The notes under the pieces were generated by a model. It was given only the letters and a program-made list of their open reading frames with translations. It was not told the origin of the DNA and searched no databases. From the NCBI GenBank assembly GCA_035620975.1, contig DASPFV010000239.1, forward strand, positions 1-26,560: 26,560 nucleotides of DNA, written 5' to 3'. Shown here one piece after another: positions 1 through 7,520 of this stretch (position 1 is the first letter of the stretch; every line of letters starts with the position of its first letter). The DNA comes from DASPFV01 sp035620975 (lineage in GTDB: Bacteria; Acidobacteriota; Vicinamibacteria; Vicinamibacterales; 2-12-FULL-66-21). The position numbers and the translations under genes were made by a program.

Positions 1-102
1 GAGTTCGATGCGACCGTCGGCTGAGACCGTGGAGCAGCGTGTAACTGGAAGGTCATCCGTGCAACAGCTGACCGGTCACTCCGCGCCGGTCATCTCGCCC
101 CC

Positions 103-363
103 GTGCCGCAACCAGGCGACGTACTAATCTCGCGGTGTTCAGCGCGAAGCGACGTCTACGCCATCAGCGTGATGCCCGGCCCGACCCAGGTGATCGCCGG
201 TGTCCATGACCAGGCTCTGGAGACGGTAAGGCGTTTTGCGCAACTACACGCCGTGGATGGTTGGTACACATGCGACCACACGCACTTTGTTTGTGTCGCG
301 CGGCATCGTTCGCCGAGATCTCACGACGGGGAGGGGTGCTCGGCCAGCGTCGCGGACGGATAG
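103..363 (+). CDS. small hypothetical protein (DUF2188-like look)
   Basis: An 86-residue protein read from a GTG; the frame is open back to a stop at 22-24, so the true start could lie a little upstream. It opens with a short stretch on a pattern of 'GDVLISRC...YAISVMPGP' and 'ALETVRRFAQ', followed by 'VDGWYTCDHTHFVCVARHR'. This resembles small cytosolic proteins of about 70-90 residues with an alpha/beta fold whose role is unknown. The last 20 or so residues are low in information. There is no signal peptide or membrane segment. No clear Shine-Dalgarno sequence precedes the GTG. It stands alone, with no gene visible for 500 bases downstream. I do not know its function; the likeness to DUF2188-type proteins is an impression only. 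Confidence 0.5.
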   Translation: MPQPGDVLISRCSARSDVYAISVMPGPTQVIAGVHDQALETVRRFAQLHAVDGWYTCDHTHFVCVARHRSPRSHDGEGCSASVADG

Positions 364-874
364 GAGGTGGACTGCGAAACGATCGGTAGGCTCGTGAGGC
401 AGCTGACGTAGGCCATAGAACCGCAGTACCAGTCAGCTCTTTTATCCGAGCATGGCGGCGGGCCGGTGGTTTGTGCGGAGCTCGCGGCGATTTACATCCG
501 GCGAGTCGCGAGATTAAGCAGGAACGTAGGCCAACTGATCACCATCCTCGCCAATCCGATCATGAGCCATAAGTCGGAGCGGCGGCCCTTTCGACCCTGG
601 CTGAGCGAACAGTTGCGTGATCGTCTTCGGATCTCAGCGGCATTGAAATCGTGTGATTAAGCGCGCGATCAAGCCGCACACCGGCGCTTGAAACTTTTCG
701 CCTCGGTAAGCGACTTGAACGGCGCTCTTCGATTGTGCGGTGAGGAGCTCGTGCGGAAGAATCCAGGATTGACGATGGTGGTGTCGATGCTGAAGGCCCC
801 CTCAAATCCCACGTTTCTAAACTACTGAAAACGAAGCCTCCGATACTGCTGCCTCAGAACGGCCTCGCCGAATG
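364..874. other. intergenic stretch without a supported gene
   Basis: Several short open frames occur on both strands here, but none has a recognisable motif, a good ribosome binding site or a residue composition typical of a real protein. I see no RNA gene, repeat or strong terminator. It could hold remains of a decayed gene. Confidence 0.5.
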
Positions 875-1564
875 TCACCTTGCGATGTCGCAGACGGTCC
901 CTGCATGCCGACGGCACTCTCTGAAGAACGCGTGGGTTGTCGTGATGTACGCGAGACCTTCGGTCGCTGTGCCCCAGCCCGGCACTTTCGAGAACGCACC
1001 CGGTTGATGTTGCTTGTAGCGTTCGAAGTAGTCGCCGATCTCTCGCTGCATCTGTGAGGTGAGTGCATGAAGCTGGCGTTGGTGTTCGCCCGTGCGAGAG
1101 AGCACGACCTTGGAGTCAAGCCCCTTCTCGTCCTCCATGAACATCACGCCGACGATCACTCCGCGGATGAACTGACCGTCCGGCAGCGGCGGTCCTAACA
1201 CCAGTGCATCAAAGGGATCGCCGTCACACGAGACGGTTTGCGGCACAAAGCCGTAGTTGACCGGATAGCCGCCGACATCCGTCGGAATCATCCGGTCAAT
1301 GGCGCGAGCGTTTGCGCCCATGTCGAATTCCCACTTACGCCGGTCGCCCCGAGCAATCTCGATGTACGCGTTCACCGTTCCGTCCGGGTTCGTGGGCGCG
1401 GTGTCGCGCCATACATGCTTCGCGTGTGCCGCCGCCTCCTTCAGGCTCGTAGCGAGGGCGGATGTTGCCGACGCCGGCAGTACGTCTGGAGGACGCGTCA
1501 CGTCCTGGGCAGCGACCGACCAAGGAAGAAGGGCGATGAACACCAACAACTGCCTGACTGTCAC
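875..1564 (-). CDS. ppa: inorganic pyrophosphatase, family I, with signal peptide
   Basis: A 229-residue family I soluble pyrophosphatase, which hydrolyses PPi to two phosphates with Mg2+. I chose the GTG at 1564 because a GGAG lies 8 bases before it; a TTG 30 bases upstream is the alternative. Residues 1-20 (VTVRQLLVFIALLPWSVAAQ) form a signal peptide with a likely cut after AQ or AA, then a linker of about 40 residues precedes the catalytic domain. The signature GDPFDALVL is present. Compared with the E. coli enzyme from memory, the active-site set appears complete: the E of YIEI, the K and E of KWEFD, the R of IDRM, both Y of GGYPVNYG, three D of CDGDPFD, the D of EDE, D and K of LDSK, and YK of ERYK. 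Family I enzymes are normally cytosolic, so export is unusual. It faces away from the gene at 1702. Confidence 0.92.
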   Translation of the reverse strand: MTVRQLLVFIALLPWSVAAQDVTRPPDVLPASATSALATSLKEAAAHAKHVWRDTAPTNPDGTVNAYIEIARGDRRKWEFDMGANARAIDRMIPTDVGGYPVNYGFVPQTVSCDGDPFDALVLGPPLPDGQFIRGVIVGVMFMEDEKGLDSKVVLSRTGEHQRQLHALTSQMQREIGDYFERYKQHQPGAFSKVPGWGTATEGLAYITTTHAFFRECRRHAGTVCDIAR

Positions 1565-1662
1565 GCGCTCGTCTCCATGTCTGTTGGCGAGCAATACAGA
1601 CGCCAGCTTCCGCCCCAGGCCAGATGAGTCGAGGCGGACGTCACGGCTGACCTTCGTGCACG

Positions 1663-1695
1663 TTTATCCGGGATTCATGTACGAACCGGTATCGT
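1663..1695 (+). promoter_or_regulatory. PhoB-like promoter, site 1
   Basis: TTTAT (1663-1667), 6 bases, TTCAT (1674-1678), 11 bases, then the -10-like TATCGT (1690-1695). The two boxes repeat every 11 bp, as in a pho box, and there is no TTGACA -35. The same pattern with the same spacings occurs at 3604, 5659 and 8936. The -10 ends only 6 bases before the ATG at 1702, so transcription would start at or next to the start codon. Confidence 0.7.
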
Positions 1696-1701
1696 CAAAT
1701 C

Positions 1702-2622
1702 ATGAGACATACGGCGCACAGATTCGTCAACGGAACGGCCCTGAAGCCGCGAACCTTGCTTGCTCTCATCGCATTCGTTCTTGCATCGTCGTCATCAGTG
1801 GTGATTGCAGGGCAGAACGACGCCGCGCAGTGTCGCCCCACCGGCCCCCTCGTGCAGATTCCTGGTCTGTCTGAAGCCAGTGGGCTCGCCGTTAGCCGGC
1901 GAGCGCCAGGTCGCCTGTGGACGCATAACGATTCAGGGGATCCCGACGTGGTTGCCCTTGATGCACGCGGATCGGTGATAGGCCGCGTCCGGCTGATGGG
2001 CGCGGCGGTCGAGGATTGGGAGGCGATCGCCGTCGGGCCGTGTGGAACCGGTTCATGTCTGCATGTTGGGGACATCGGCGACAACGAAGCCCGGCGGAAG
2101 CGCATCACGATCTATCGCCTGCCCGAACCTGACGGCGCGAGCGGATCGGCCTCGGTCGCGGATGTCTTTCACGCCACGTATCCGGATGGTCCTCACGACG
2201 CCGAGGCTCTGCTGATCGGCGGCGACGGCCGGATCCATATCATCACCAAAGGAGAAACCGGACCGGTTGCGATCTACCGGTTTCCAGCCCAATTGAAGTC
2301 CGGCGCCACGGTGACGCTTGAACGGGTGGCCGTCGGCGCTGGCAAGGCAGACGCGGAATCCCGCATCACAGATGGAGCCGTCTCTCCCGACGGGCACTGG
2401 GCGGTCCTTCGCACCAAGTCCGCTTTGACGTTTTATCGGGCTGCCGACCTGCTCGCAGGTCAGTGGCGGGCGTCCAACCGCGTCGATCTCACCTCCTTGA
2501 AGGAGGCGCAAGGCGAAGGCGTGGCGCTCGGGCCAGACAACACGGTCTTCCTGGCCGGCGAAGGCGGCGGGAAAGGTCGACCTGGCTCCTTCGCTCGCTT
2601 CTCCTGCGCGCCGAGGGAATGA
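1702..2622 (+). CDS. secreted beta-propeller-like protein
   Basis: A 306-residue protein with an N-terminal signal peptide (basic KPR, then LLALIAFVLASSSSVVIAG, cut near residue 37-40). The mature part has repeated blade-like segments: SEASGLAVSRRAPGRLWTHN, then VEDWEAIAVGP, LHVGDIGDNEARRKRITIYR, HDAEALLIGGDGRIHIITK, ITDGAVSPDGHWAVLRT and EGVALGPDNTVFLAGEG. These are typical of a family of secreted beta-propellers with 'WEDIA...GDIGDN...IYR...P' motifs; no enzymatic activity is known to me. It has no Shine-Dalgarno sequence, which fits leaderless translation from promoter site 1. Its stop overlaps the start of the next gene (ATGA), so the two are surely co-transcribed. Confidence 0.8.
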   Translation: MRHTAHRFVNGTALKPRTLLALIAFVLASSSSVVIAGQNDAAQCRPTGPLVQIPGLSEASGLAVSRRAPGRLWTHNDSGDPDVVALDARGSVIGRVRLMGAAVEDWEAIAVGPCGTGSCLHVGDIGDNEARRKRITIYRLPEPDGASGSASVADVFHATYPDGPHDAEALLIGGDGRIHIITKGETGPVAIYRFPAQLKSGATVTLERVAVGAGKADAESRITDGAVSPDGHWAVLRTKSALTFYRAADLLAGQWRASNRVDLTSLKEAQGEGVALGPDNTVFLAGEGGGKGRPGSFARFSCAPRE

Positions 2623-3596
2623 TGCGCCGCCTCGCCGCCATCGCATGCGCACTCGCGTTCGCAGTCCAGCTCGGGGCATGCGGCCGTATCACCCGCGATG
2701 TGCGAGTTGTCGCCGATCGGCCCCCAAACGTCGACGAGTTGTGGCAGGAGCCGTCTGACATCCAGCAGCGGGACCTGTTTCATGGACCCGGTGGTTCGCA
2801 ACTGATGCCCCGCGACGCCTCCTTCGCCTTCGTCGCACGCGATACAAGCGGCTGGAGTCCAGGATTTGACGTGCGCAGTGAGGATGGCACCGACTGGAGC
2901 GTCAAGCTCGGACCGGAGGCGCAGTCCGAGGTCGTGAGTTCTCGGGTCCTTTGGGCGATCGGCTTCCACCAGCCGCCTACGTACTTTCTCGAACGGTGGG
3001 CCTTGACCGGTATCGAAAGTGGTCCCCAGCCGCCAGGACGGTTCCGACCCTCACTCGCGAACCGTAAAGCCATAGGTGACTGGTCCTGGTACGAGAATCC
3101 CTTTGTGGGCTCTCGCGCCTTCGGCGGGTTGATCGTCGCGAATCTCATTCTCAATAGCTGGGACTGGAAGACCTCCAACAACAAGATTTACGAGCTATCA
3201 GATCCGGTAAATGGCGTGAGCCGCTGGTACGTCGTTCGAGACCTTGGGGCGTCGCTCGGCCGGACGACCTATCCGCGATTGCTGAAGTGGTTCCGCCTAC
3301 GCGGATTCGGGCAGGGAACGCGAAACGATCTGCCCGGTTTCGAGTCGCAAGGATTCATCACGGGCATCGACAGCCGTGGGCGTCCGGAATTCGACTATCG
3401 AGGCATCTATCGCGATGTCATCGACACCGTGACATCCGCGGATGTGCGATGGGTCTGCGGATTGTTGAACCGCCTGTCGGATCAGCAGTGGCGTGATGCG
3501 TTTCGGGCCGGCGGCTACGATTCGGAACAGACCGGCCGGTACCTCGCCAAGATCAAGGCAAAAATCGCGCAGGGGCTCCAGACAACGGAGAGTTGA
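2619..3596 (+). CDS. lipoprotein with a possible atypical protein/lipid kinase fold
   Basis: A 325-residue lipoprotein. The ATG at 2619 overlaps the preceding stop by four bases; a second ATG follows at once. The signal peptide ends in a perfect lipobox LGAC (Cys21), so the protein should be anchored outside the cytoplasmic membrane. It matches no family I can name with confidence. Around residues 178-188 there is LNSWDWKTSNN, and about 20 residues later VVRDLGASLG. The spacing D182-x4-N187 followed by D208-L-G recalls the catalytic loop and DFG-type metal site of atypical kinases (PI3/4-kinase, HipA and FAM20-like folds). The kinase reading is inference from these two motifs only; a glycine-rich loop is not obvious. 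Its partner upstream is the secreted beta-propeller, and promoter site 1 places both in the two-component regulon. Confidence 0.8.
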   Translation: MMRRLAAIACALAFAVQLGACGRITRDVRVVADRPPNVDELWQEPSDIQQRDLFHGPGGSQLMPRDASFAFVARDTSGWSPGFDVRSEDGTDWSVKLGPEAQSEVVSSRVLWAIGFHQPPTYFLERWALTGIESGPQPPGRFRPSLANRKAIGDWSWYENPFVGSRAFGGLIVANLILNSWDWKTSNNKIYELSDPVNGVSRWYVVRDLGASLGRTTYPRLLKWFRLRGFGQGTRNDLPGFESQGFITGIDSRGRPEFDYRGIYRDVIDTVTSADVRWVCGLLNRLSDQQWRDAFRAGGYDSEQTGRYLAKIKAKIAQGLQTTES

Positions 3597-3603
3597 TCCG
3601 CGA

Positions 3604-3636
3604 TTTATCTCTTGTTCATCCGCCGTTCCGTACGCT
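3604..3636 (+). promoter_or_regulatory. PhoB-like promoter, site 2
   Basis: TTTAT (3604-3608), 6 bases, TTCAT (3615-3619), 11 bases, TACGCT (3631-3636). It starts 8 bases after the stop of the lipoprotein gene and lies 33 bases before the ATG at 3670. The predicted transcript would carry a leader of about 27 bases. Confidence 0.75.
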
Positions 3637-3669
3637 GTGACAGGTCCACGAGCCATAGGGGGAGTCTGT

Positions 3670-4122
3670 ATGCCGAACAAAGTGCAAGTCATTCCGGTCA
3701 TCGGTCTACTGTGTACGGTCGCGGTGATGGGATACATGGTGGTGCAACTCAATGGTCAGGCGACTGCGCCAACCGGTGACTACACCAACGCGTCGGTCGC
3801 GGAAGTGCGCGATGCCCAGGGTCAAGTCGTGCTTCGCGGCCAATTTACCGTCGTAGAGGAGGAAGACGACGACATCGAGCGGAAGGCTACGCTCGAGCAG
3901 ACCGGCATCGACGCCGATGCTGCGGGTAAGGCGGAGGTGGAATATGCGAAGACGGCGCCAACGGTGCAGGAAGTGGAGTTCGCCGCACGAAATCTCCAGC
4001 CTGGCGCGACGTTCACCTTCCTCATCGACGGCCATGACGTTGCCACCGCGACCGCCGATCGCCGCGGAAACGCGGGAGTCGAGTTGGAAGTCAGACTGCC
4101 CGGCGCGCCGGCGTCGCGCTGA
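3670..4122 (+). CDS. acidic membrane-anchored protein, copy 1
   Basis: A 150-residue protein that begins at the ATG at 3670, behind a GGGGGAG about 6 bases upstream; an open frame extends further back but is not coding-like. Residues 8-26 form one membrane segment (IPVIGLLCTVAVMGYMVV), so the rest probably sits outside the cytoplasm. The C-terminal 110 residues look like a small beta-sandwich: AEVRDAQGQVVLRGQF, a highly acidic VEEEDDDIERKA, then VQEVEFAARNLQPGATFTF and DGHDVATATADRRG. It is paralogous to the protein at 8998-9438, sharing the VEEEDDDIERKA and QEVEFAAR blocks exactly. The family is unknown to me. It stands first in an operon with DedA and PAP2 and behind promoter site 2. Confidence 0.85.
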   Translation: MPNKVQVIPVIGLLCTVAVMGYMVVQLNGQATAPTGDYTNASVAEVRDAQGQVVLRGQFTVVEEEDDDIERKATLEQTGIDADAAGKAEVEYAKTAPTVQEVEFAARNLQPGATFTFLIDGHDVATATADRRGNAGVELEVRLPGAPASR

Positions 4123-4134
4123 ACTCCCGCAGGG

Positions 4135-4743
4135 ATGTTCGACTGGATCACCGGAGTCATCGGGCGGCTCGGATACGCAGGTGTGGCTGGACTGACGTTC
4201 CTCGAGAACGTATTTCCGCCGATCCCGTCGGAACTGGTGATTCCCCTCGCCGGGTACGTTGCGGCCCAGGGCGACATCCGCCTGATGCTTGTCATCGCCA
4301 CCGCCTCGGCCGGGTCGCTCGCAGGTGCCTCCGTCTGGTACTTGATCGGGCGCCGCGTCGGGGAGCGGCGTCTTCGCGCGTGGGTCGATCGTCACGGCAA
4401 GTGGCTGACGCTAAGCGGCAAGGACGTGGATAGGGCGCAACTGTGGTTCAGTCGCCACGGCAACATCGCGGTCTTCTTCGGACGCCTGGTGCCAGGCGTG
4501 CGTACGCTGGTATCGCTGCCCGCCGGGTTCGCCAGGATGCCGGCCCTCCCGTTCGTTGTGTACTCCGCACTTGGGACGATTCTCTGGACCGCCGCACTGG
4601 CCTATGCCGGCGTGGCGCTCCAGTCGAACTTTACCATCGTGGGTGATTACATCAACGTTCTCACCAACGTCGTCCTCGGCGTGATCGGCGTCATGATCGC
4701 TACGCGTTACGTCAGATGCTGGAGAGCACACGCTTCAGCCTAG
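4135..4743 (+). CDS. DedA family membrane protein
   Basis: A 202-residue integral membrane protein of the DedA/VTT (SNARE-associated) family. Family members act in the inner membrane as lipid scramblases or flippases; some recycle undecaprenyl phosphate, others move phosphatidylethanolamine. Family marks are the N-terminal ENVFPPIPSELVIPLAGY re-entrant segment (about residues 24-41), the GSLAGASVWYLIGRRVG block, and the conserved FFGRLVPGVRTLVSLPAGFARM segment with its essential arginines and proline. The length is usual for the family. It follows the acidic protein by 12 bases and its 3' end overlaps the open frame leading into PAP2, so the three genes form one unit behind promoter site 2. 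Confidence 0.93.
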   Translation: MFDWITGVIGRLGYAGVAGLTFLENVFPPIPSELVIPLAGYVAAQGDIRLMLVIATASAGSLAGASVWYLIGRRVGERRLRAWVDRHGKWLTLSGKDVDRAQLWFSRHGNIAVFFGRLVPGVRTLVSLPAGFARMPALPFVVYSALGTILWTAALAYAGVALQSNFTIVGDYINVLTNVVLGVIGVMIATRYVRCWRAHASA

Positions 4744-4840
4744 TCGTCACCTCGATGCGGAGACCGCTCGGGCCGCGCAGGCGCTCGCGGATCACGCCAT
4801 CGTCTTCCTAGCCGCCGGGATCCTTGTTGTCGGTCTGGCC

Positions 4841-5629
4841 GTGGCTGTAATCCTTGCGGCGGCCCGCCTCGCCCGATGTTACCGGAAACCGATGTCAGAC
4901 CACGCGAGTCGCTTCCTCGGGCAGGTCAATCGGATTCCGGTGCTGGGACCGGTGCTCGCCGGCGCACGTGTCGTGGTTCCGACGCGCTACGTGGCGCTGC
5001 ACCTGATCCTGGGCCTGGTCGCCACGGCGGCGATCATTGGGTTCATCGTCATCGCGGAGGAAGTGGTGGCAGGGCGGACGATCGCGGCATTCGATCGTTC
5101 GTTCGCGGATGCACTGCGGACCAACACCTCGCCGCGCTGGCGGCAGATCTTCCTTGTCATCACGGCGCTCGGCTCGACACCGCTCCTTCTCGCCACGTCG
5201 GCGGTGATTGCCGGCGGCTTGCTGCTTCGACGGTACTACGTGCTCGCGGTCGGCTGGATCATCGGCCAGGCAGGCGGTCCGATCCTGAACGTCATGCTCA
5301 AGAACGCCTTCGAGCGAACTCGGCCGGAATTCGCGGACGCGTTTCTGCTGACACCGAGCTGGAGCTTCCCGAGCGGACATGCCATGAACACCTTCGTGTT
5401 CTGCGGCCTCGGCGTATACGTCCTGCTCCGCTTCACGCGATCATGGACCACGATCGCTGCTGTCGTCGCGGTCGCGTGTGCATGGTGCCTCGTCATGGGT
5501 TTCACCCGCCTCTATCTGGGTGTGCACTTCCTGAGTGATGTTGTCGCCGGACTGATTGCGGCGACCGCCTGGGTCGCCGTGTGCGTGTCGGGGATCGAGG
5601 TGGTGCTGCGCCGGTCCAACGGCGCCTGA
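4841..5629 (+). CDS. PAP2 family phosphatase, N-terminus broken or misplaced
   Basis: A membrane phosphatase of the PAP2 (type 2 phosphatidic acid phosphatase) superfamily, whose bacterial members dephosphorylate phosphatidic acid, PGP or undecaprenyl diphosphate on the outer face of the membrane. All three catalytic motifs are present: KNAFERTRP, PSGHAMN and TRLYLGVHFLSD. As read from the GTG at 4841 it has 262 residues; an ATG at 4892 is an alternative. The start is doubtful. The same frame is open back to 4697 and encodes a good membrane segment (HAIVFLAAGILVVGLAVAV, from about 4793) but holds no ATG, GTG or TTG before 4841. An ATG at 4716, in another frame, gives MLESTRFSLV before that frame fails. 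A one-base frameshift between about 4720 and 4760 would join the two. It completes the operon with the acidic protein and DedA. Confidence 0.88.
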   Translation: MAVILAAARLARCYRKPMSDHASRFLGQVNRIPVLGPVLAGARVVVPTRYVALHLILGLVATAAIIGFIVIAEEVVAGRTIAAFDRSFADALRTNTSPRWRQIFLVITALGSTPLLLATSAVIAGGLLLRRYYVLAVGWIIGQAGGPILNVMLKNAFERTRPEFADAFLLTPSWSFPSGHAMNTFVFCGLGVYVLLRFTRSWTTIAAVVAVACAWCLVMGFTRLYLGVHFLSDVVAGLIAATAWVAVCVSGIEVVLRRSNGA

Positions 5630-5658
5630 TCCGTTATCCTGCGACCCGCGCTCTGGCG

Positions 5659-5691
5659 TTTATCTCCCGTTCATTCCTGAACCGTTACTCT
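5659..5691 (+). promoter_or_regulatory. PhoB-like promoter, site 3 (before the two-component operon)
   Basis: TTTAT (5659-5663), 6 bases, TTCAT (5670-5674), 11 bases, TACTCT (5686-5691). Here the repeats are nearly identical 7-mers, CGTTTAT and CGTTCAT, 4 bases apart, exactly the geometry of a pho box. It lies 95 bases before the ATG at 5786. If the response regulator encoded downstream binds it, the operon regulates itself. Confidence 0.75.
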
Positions 5692-5785
5692 TGAACCCTC
5701 CGAGAAGTCACAGGCAGACCAATCGTGTCGCGATTCCGTCAGATTAGGGTATCTGCCTATCCAGGCCCGTAGTAGGGGTGTATGT

Positions 5786-6808
5786 ATGGTTCACAATCAT
5801 TTTGGAAAAGCCCGCTCGCGTCCTCAAGTCCTCCGGCTCTGGACGGTCGTCCTCCTTGCAGCATTCAGTGCGAGCGCATGCGGCGCCCGTTACGTACGAT
5901 CCGCTACTCTGCCTTCCCAGGCGCTGCCTCTAACGAGCGTCAGTCGCAACGTGATCGTGGTGTCGGTAGACGGGCTCAGGCCCGACGCGATTGCCACCTA
6001 TGGTGCGCCCACGTTGCAACGGTTGATGCGCGAGGGCGGCTACACGTTGTCAGCAACGACAATTGAGCCGAGCACGACGCTCCCGTCACACACGTCGATG
6101 CTGACCGGTCAGCCACCCGAACGGCATGGCGTACTGTGGAACAACGTTGCAACAGCCGACGCCGATTCGATCGACCTGCCCAATATCTTCAGCCTGGCGC
6201 GTGCTCATGGGTACAGCACCGCTGCGTTCTTCAGTAAGGCGAAGTTCCAGCCGTTGCAACGGCTCGGCACGCTCGATTACTCTCAGGCTCCGGGCGGCTG
6301 GTTCGGACGCTGGTCGAGCGATCGCACGATGTCGGATGTGGCGAGTTACCTCCAAGGCGCGCGACCGAACGTGCTATTCGTCCATCTCTCCGACGTGGAC
6401 GCTGCAGGCCATCGGGCGGGATGGATGACCCCCGAGTATGGGCGCGCCGTGCTCACCGCAGATGCCGCGATCAACCGGCTCCTCGGTCTGGCCGAGCGCG
6501 TATACGGTGCCGGCAAATTTTCCCTTATCGTGACCGCCGACCATGGTGGTCATGGCACCGGCCACGGCAGCAAGGATCCCCGGGACGTCACCATCCCATG
6601 GATTGCCTGGGGACAGGGCGTAAGACAGGGCGTCATCGACCAGCCGGCGGTTCGCACCATGGACACCGCCGCCACCGTTCTATGGCTGCTTGGTCTCACG
6701 GAGCAAAGCGACTGGATCGGCGAGGCTGTCATCCGCGCGTACGAACCAAGCCCAGTGCGGGTGGCCGCGAGCATCGAGTACGAAAAGACCGAGAAGGCGC
6801 CGAAATAA
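5786..6808 (+). CDS. alkaline-phosphatase-superfamily phosphodiesterase, lipoprotein
   Basis: A 340-residue protein of the type I phosphodiesterase/nucleotide pyrophosphatase branch of the alkaline phosphatase superfamily. It should cleave phosphodiester or phosphate ester bonds with two zinc or similar ions. The N-terminus carries a membrane-targeting signal ending in SASAC (Cys32), a plausible lipobox, so it likely sits in the periplasm anchored to a membrane. The metal site and nucleophile are visible: VDGLRPD (Asp62), TTLPSHTSML with the nucleophilic threonine near residue 97-98, LSDVDAAGH, and TADHGGHGTGH. The start at 5786 has an AGGGG about 8 bases upstream. It is followed after 22 bases by the response regulator, an unusual partnership that suggests its substrate or product is linked to what the histidine kinase senses. 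Confidence 0.88.
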   Translation: MVHNHFGKARSRPQVLRLWTVVLLAAFSASACGARYVRSATLPSQALPLTSVSRNVIVVSVDGLRPDAIATYGAPTLQRLMREGGYTLSATTIEPSTTLPSHTSMLTGQPPERHGVLWNNVATADADSIDLPNIFSLARAHGYSTAAFFSKAKFQPLQRLGTLDYSQAPGGWFGRWSSDRTMSDVASYLQGARPNVLFVHLSDVDAAGHRAGWMTPEYGRAVLTADAAINRLLGLAERVYGAGKFSLIVTADHGGHGTGHGSKDPRDVTIPWIAWGQGVRQGVIDQPAVRTMDTAATVLWLLGLTEQSDWIGEAVIRAYEPSPVRVAASIEYEKTEKAPK

Positions 6809-6830
6809 GCCGCGGACAGCCACTCACCGC

Positions 6831-7520
6831 ATGCGTATTCTCGTCGTCGAAGATGAGCCGACCGCGGCCGCCGTGCTCGCCAAGGGCCTGCGCGAGCACG
6901 CCTATGCGGTGGATATCGCGAACGATGGGGATGCTGCGCTTGAACAGGCGGCTATCAATCAGTACGACCTACTGATCGTCGATGTGCTGCTGCCGGGCAT
7001 CGATGGGTTCGAGGTGTGTCGACGGCTCCGTGCGGATGGAGCGTCCGTACCGGTTCTCATGCTGACCGCACTAGGGCGGCTGGATGACCGAGTCGGGGGC
7101 TTGGATGCAGGCGCAGACGACTACCTGCCGAAGCCCTATCACTTCAAAGAATTACTCGCCCGCGTCCGCGCGCTGTTGCGCCGCGGGCCCGCGCTGGCCT
7201 CTGCGGTGCTGTCGGTGCGCGATCTCGCGATCGACACACGTGCCCGACGCGTTGAGCGCGCCGGACGCCTCATCCAACTCACGACCAAGGAATACAGCCT
7301 CCTCGAATACCTAGCGAAACGCCAAGGCGAGGTCGTCGGGCGCGCCGACATCGCCGAGCACGTGTGGGACAACAGCTTCGATCCGATGTCCAATCTCATC
7401 GAGGTGTACATCCAGCGGCTCCGCCGAAAGGTTGATGACGGCAATGATGTGAAGTTGATACACACGCGCCGAGGTGCGGGTTACACCCTCGATGCGGTCA
7501 CGAGTCCCACGGATGATTGA
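6831..7520 (+). CDS. OmpR/PhoB-family response regulator
   Basis: A 229-residue response regulator. The receiver domain (1-120) has the acid pair E7/D8, phosphoacceptor D51 (in LLIVDVLLPGIDGF), T79 and K101. The C-terminal winged-helix domain (about 128-222) shows QLTTKEYSLLEYLAKRQGEVVGRADIAEHVW and the recognition helix segment NLIEVYIQRLRRKV, typical of the OmpR/PhoB class. The ATG at 6831 starts exactly at the canonical MRILVVEDEP; open frame further upstream overlaps the phosphodiesterase gene and is not coding. Its last 8 bases overlap the kinase start. OmpR/PhoB-class proteins bind tandem repeats with 10-11 bp spacing, so it is the natural candidate to bind the four 11-bp-repeat promoters found around it. 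Confidence 0.95.
   Translation: MRILVVEDEPTAAAVLAKGLREHAYAVDIANDGDAALEQAAINQYDLLIVDVLLPGIDGFEVCRRLRADGASVPVLMLTALGRLDDRVGGLDAGADDYLPKPYHFKELLARVRALLRRGPALASAVLSVRDLAIDTRARRVERAGRLIQLTTKEYSLLEYLAKRQGEVVGRADIAEHVWDNSFDPMSNLIEVYIQRLRRKVDDGNDVKLIHTRRGAGYTLDAVTSPTDD

Noticed and set aside
437..450. TTTAT at 438 and 20196, similar to the first box of the regulon promoter
   Set aside because: Neither is followed by TTCAT/G at the 11-bp step, so they are not copies of the promoter.
466..660. 64-residue plus-strand frame
   Set aside because: No recognisable motif, poor start context, and residue use unlike the neighbouring genes.
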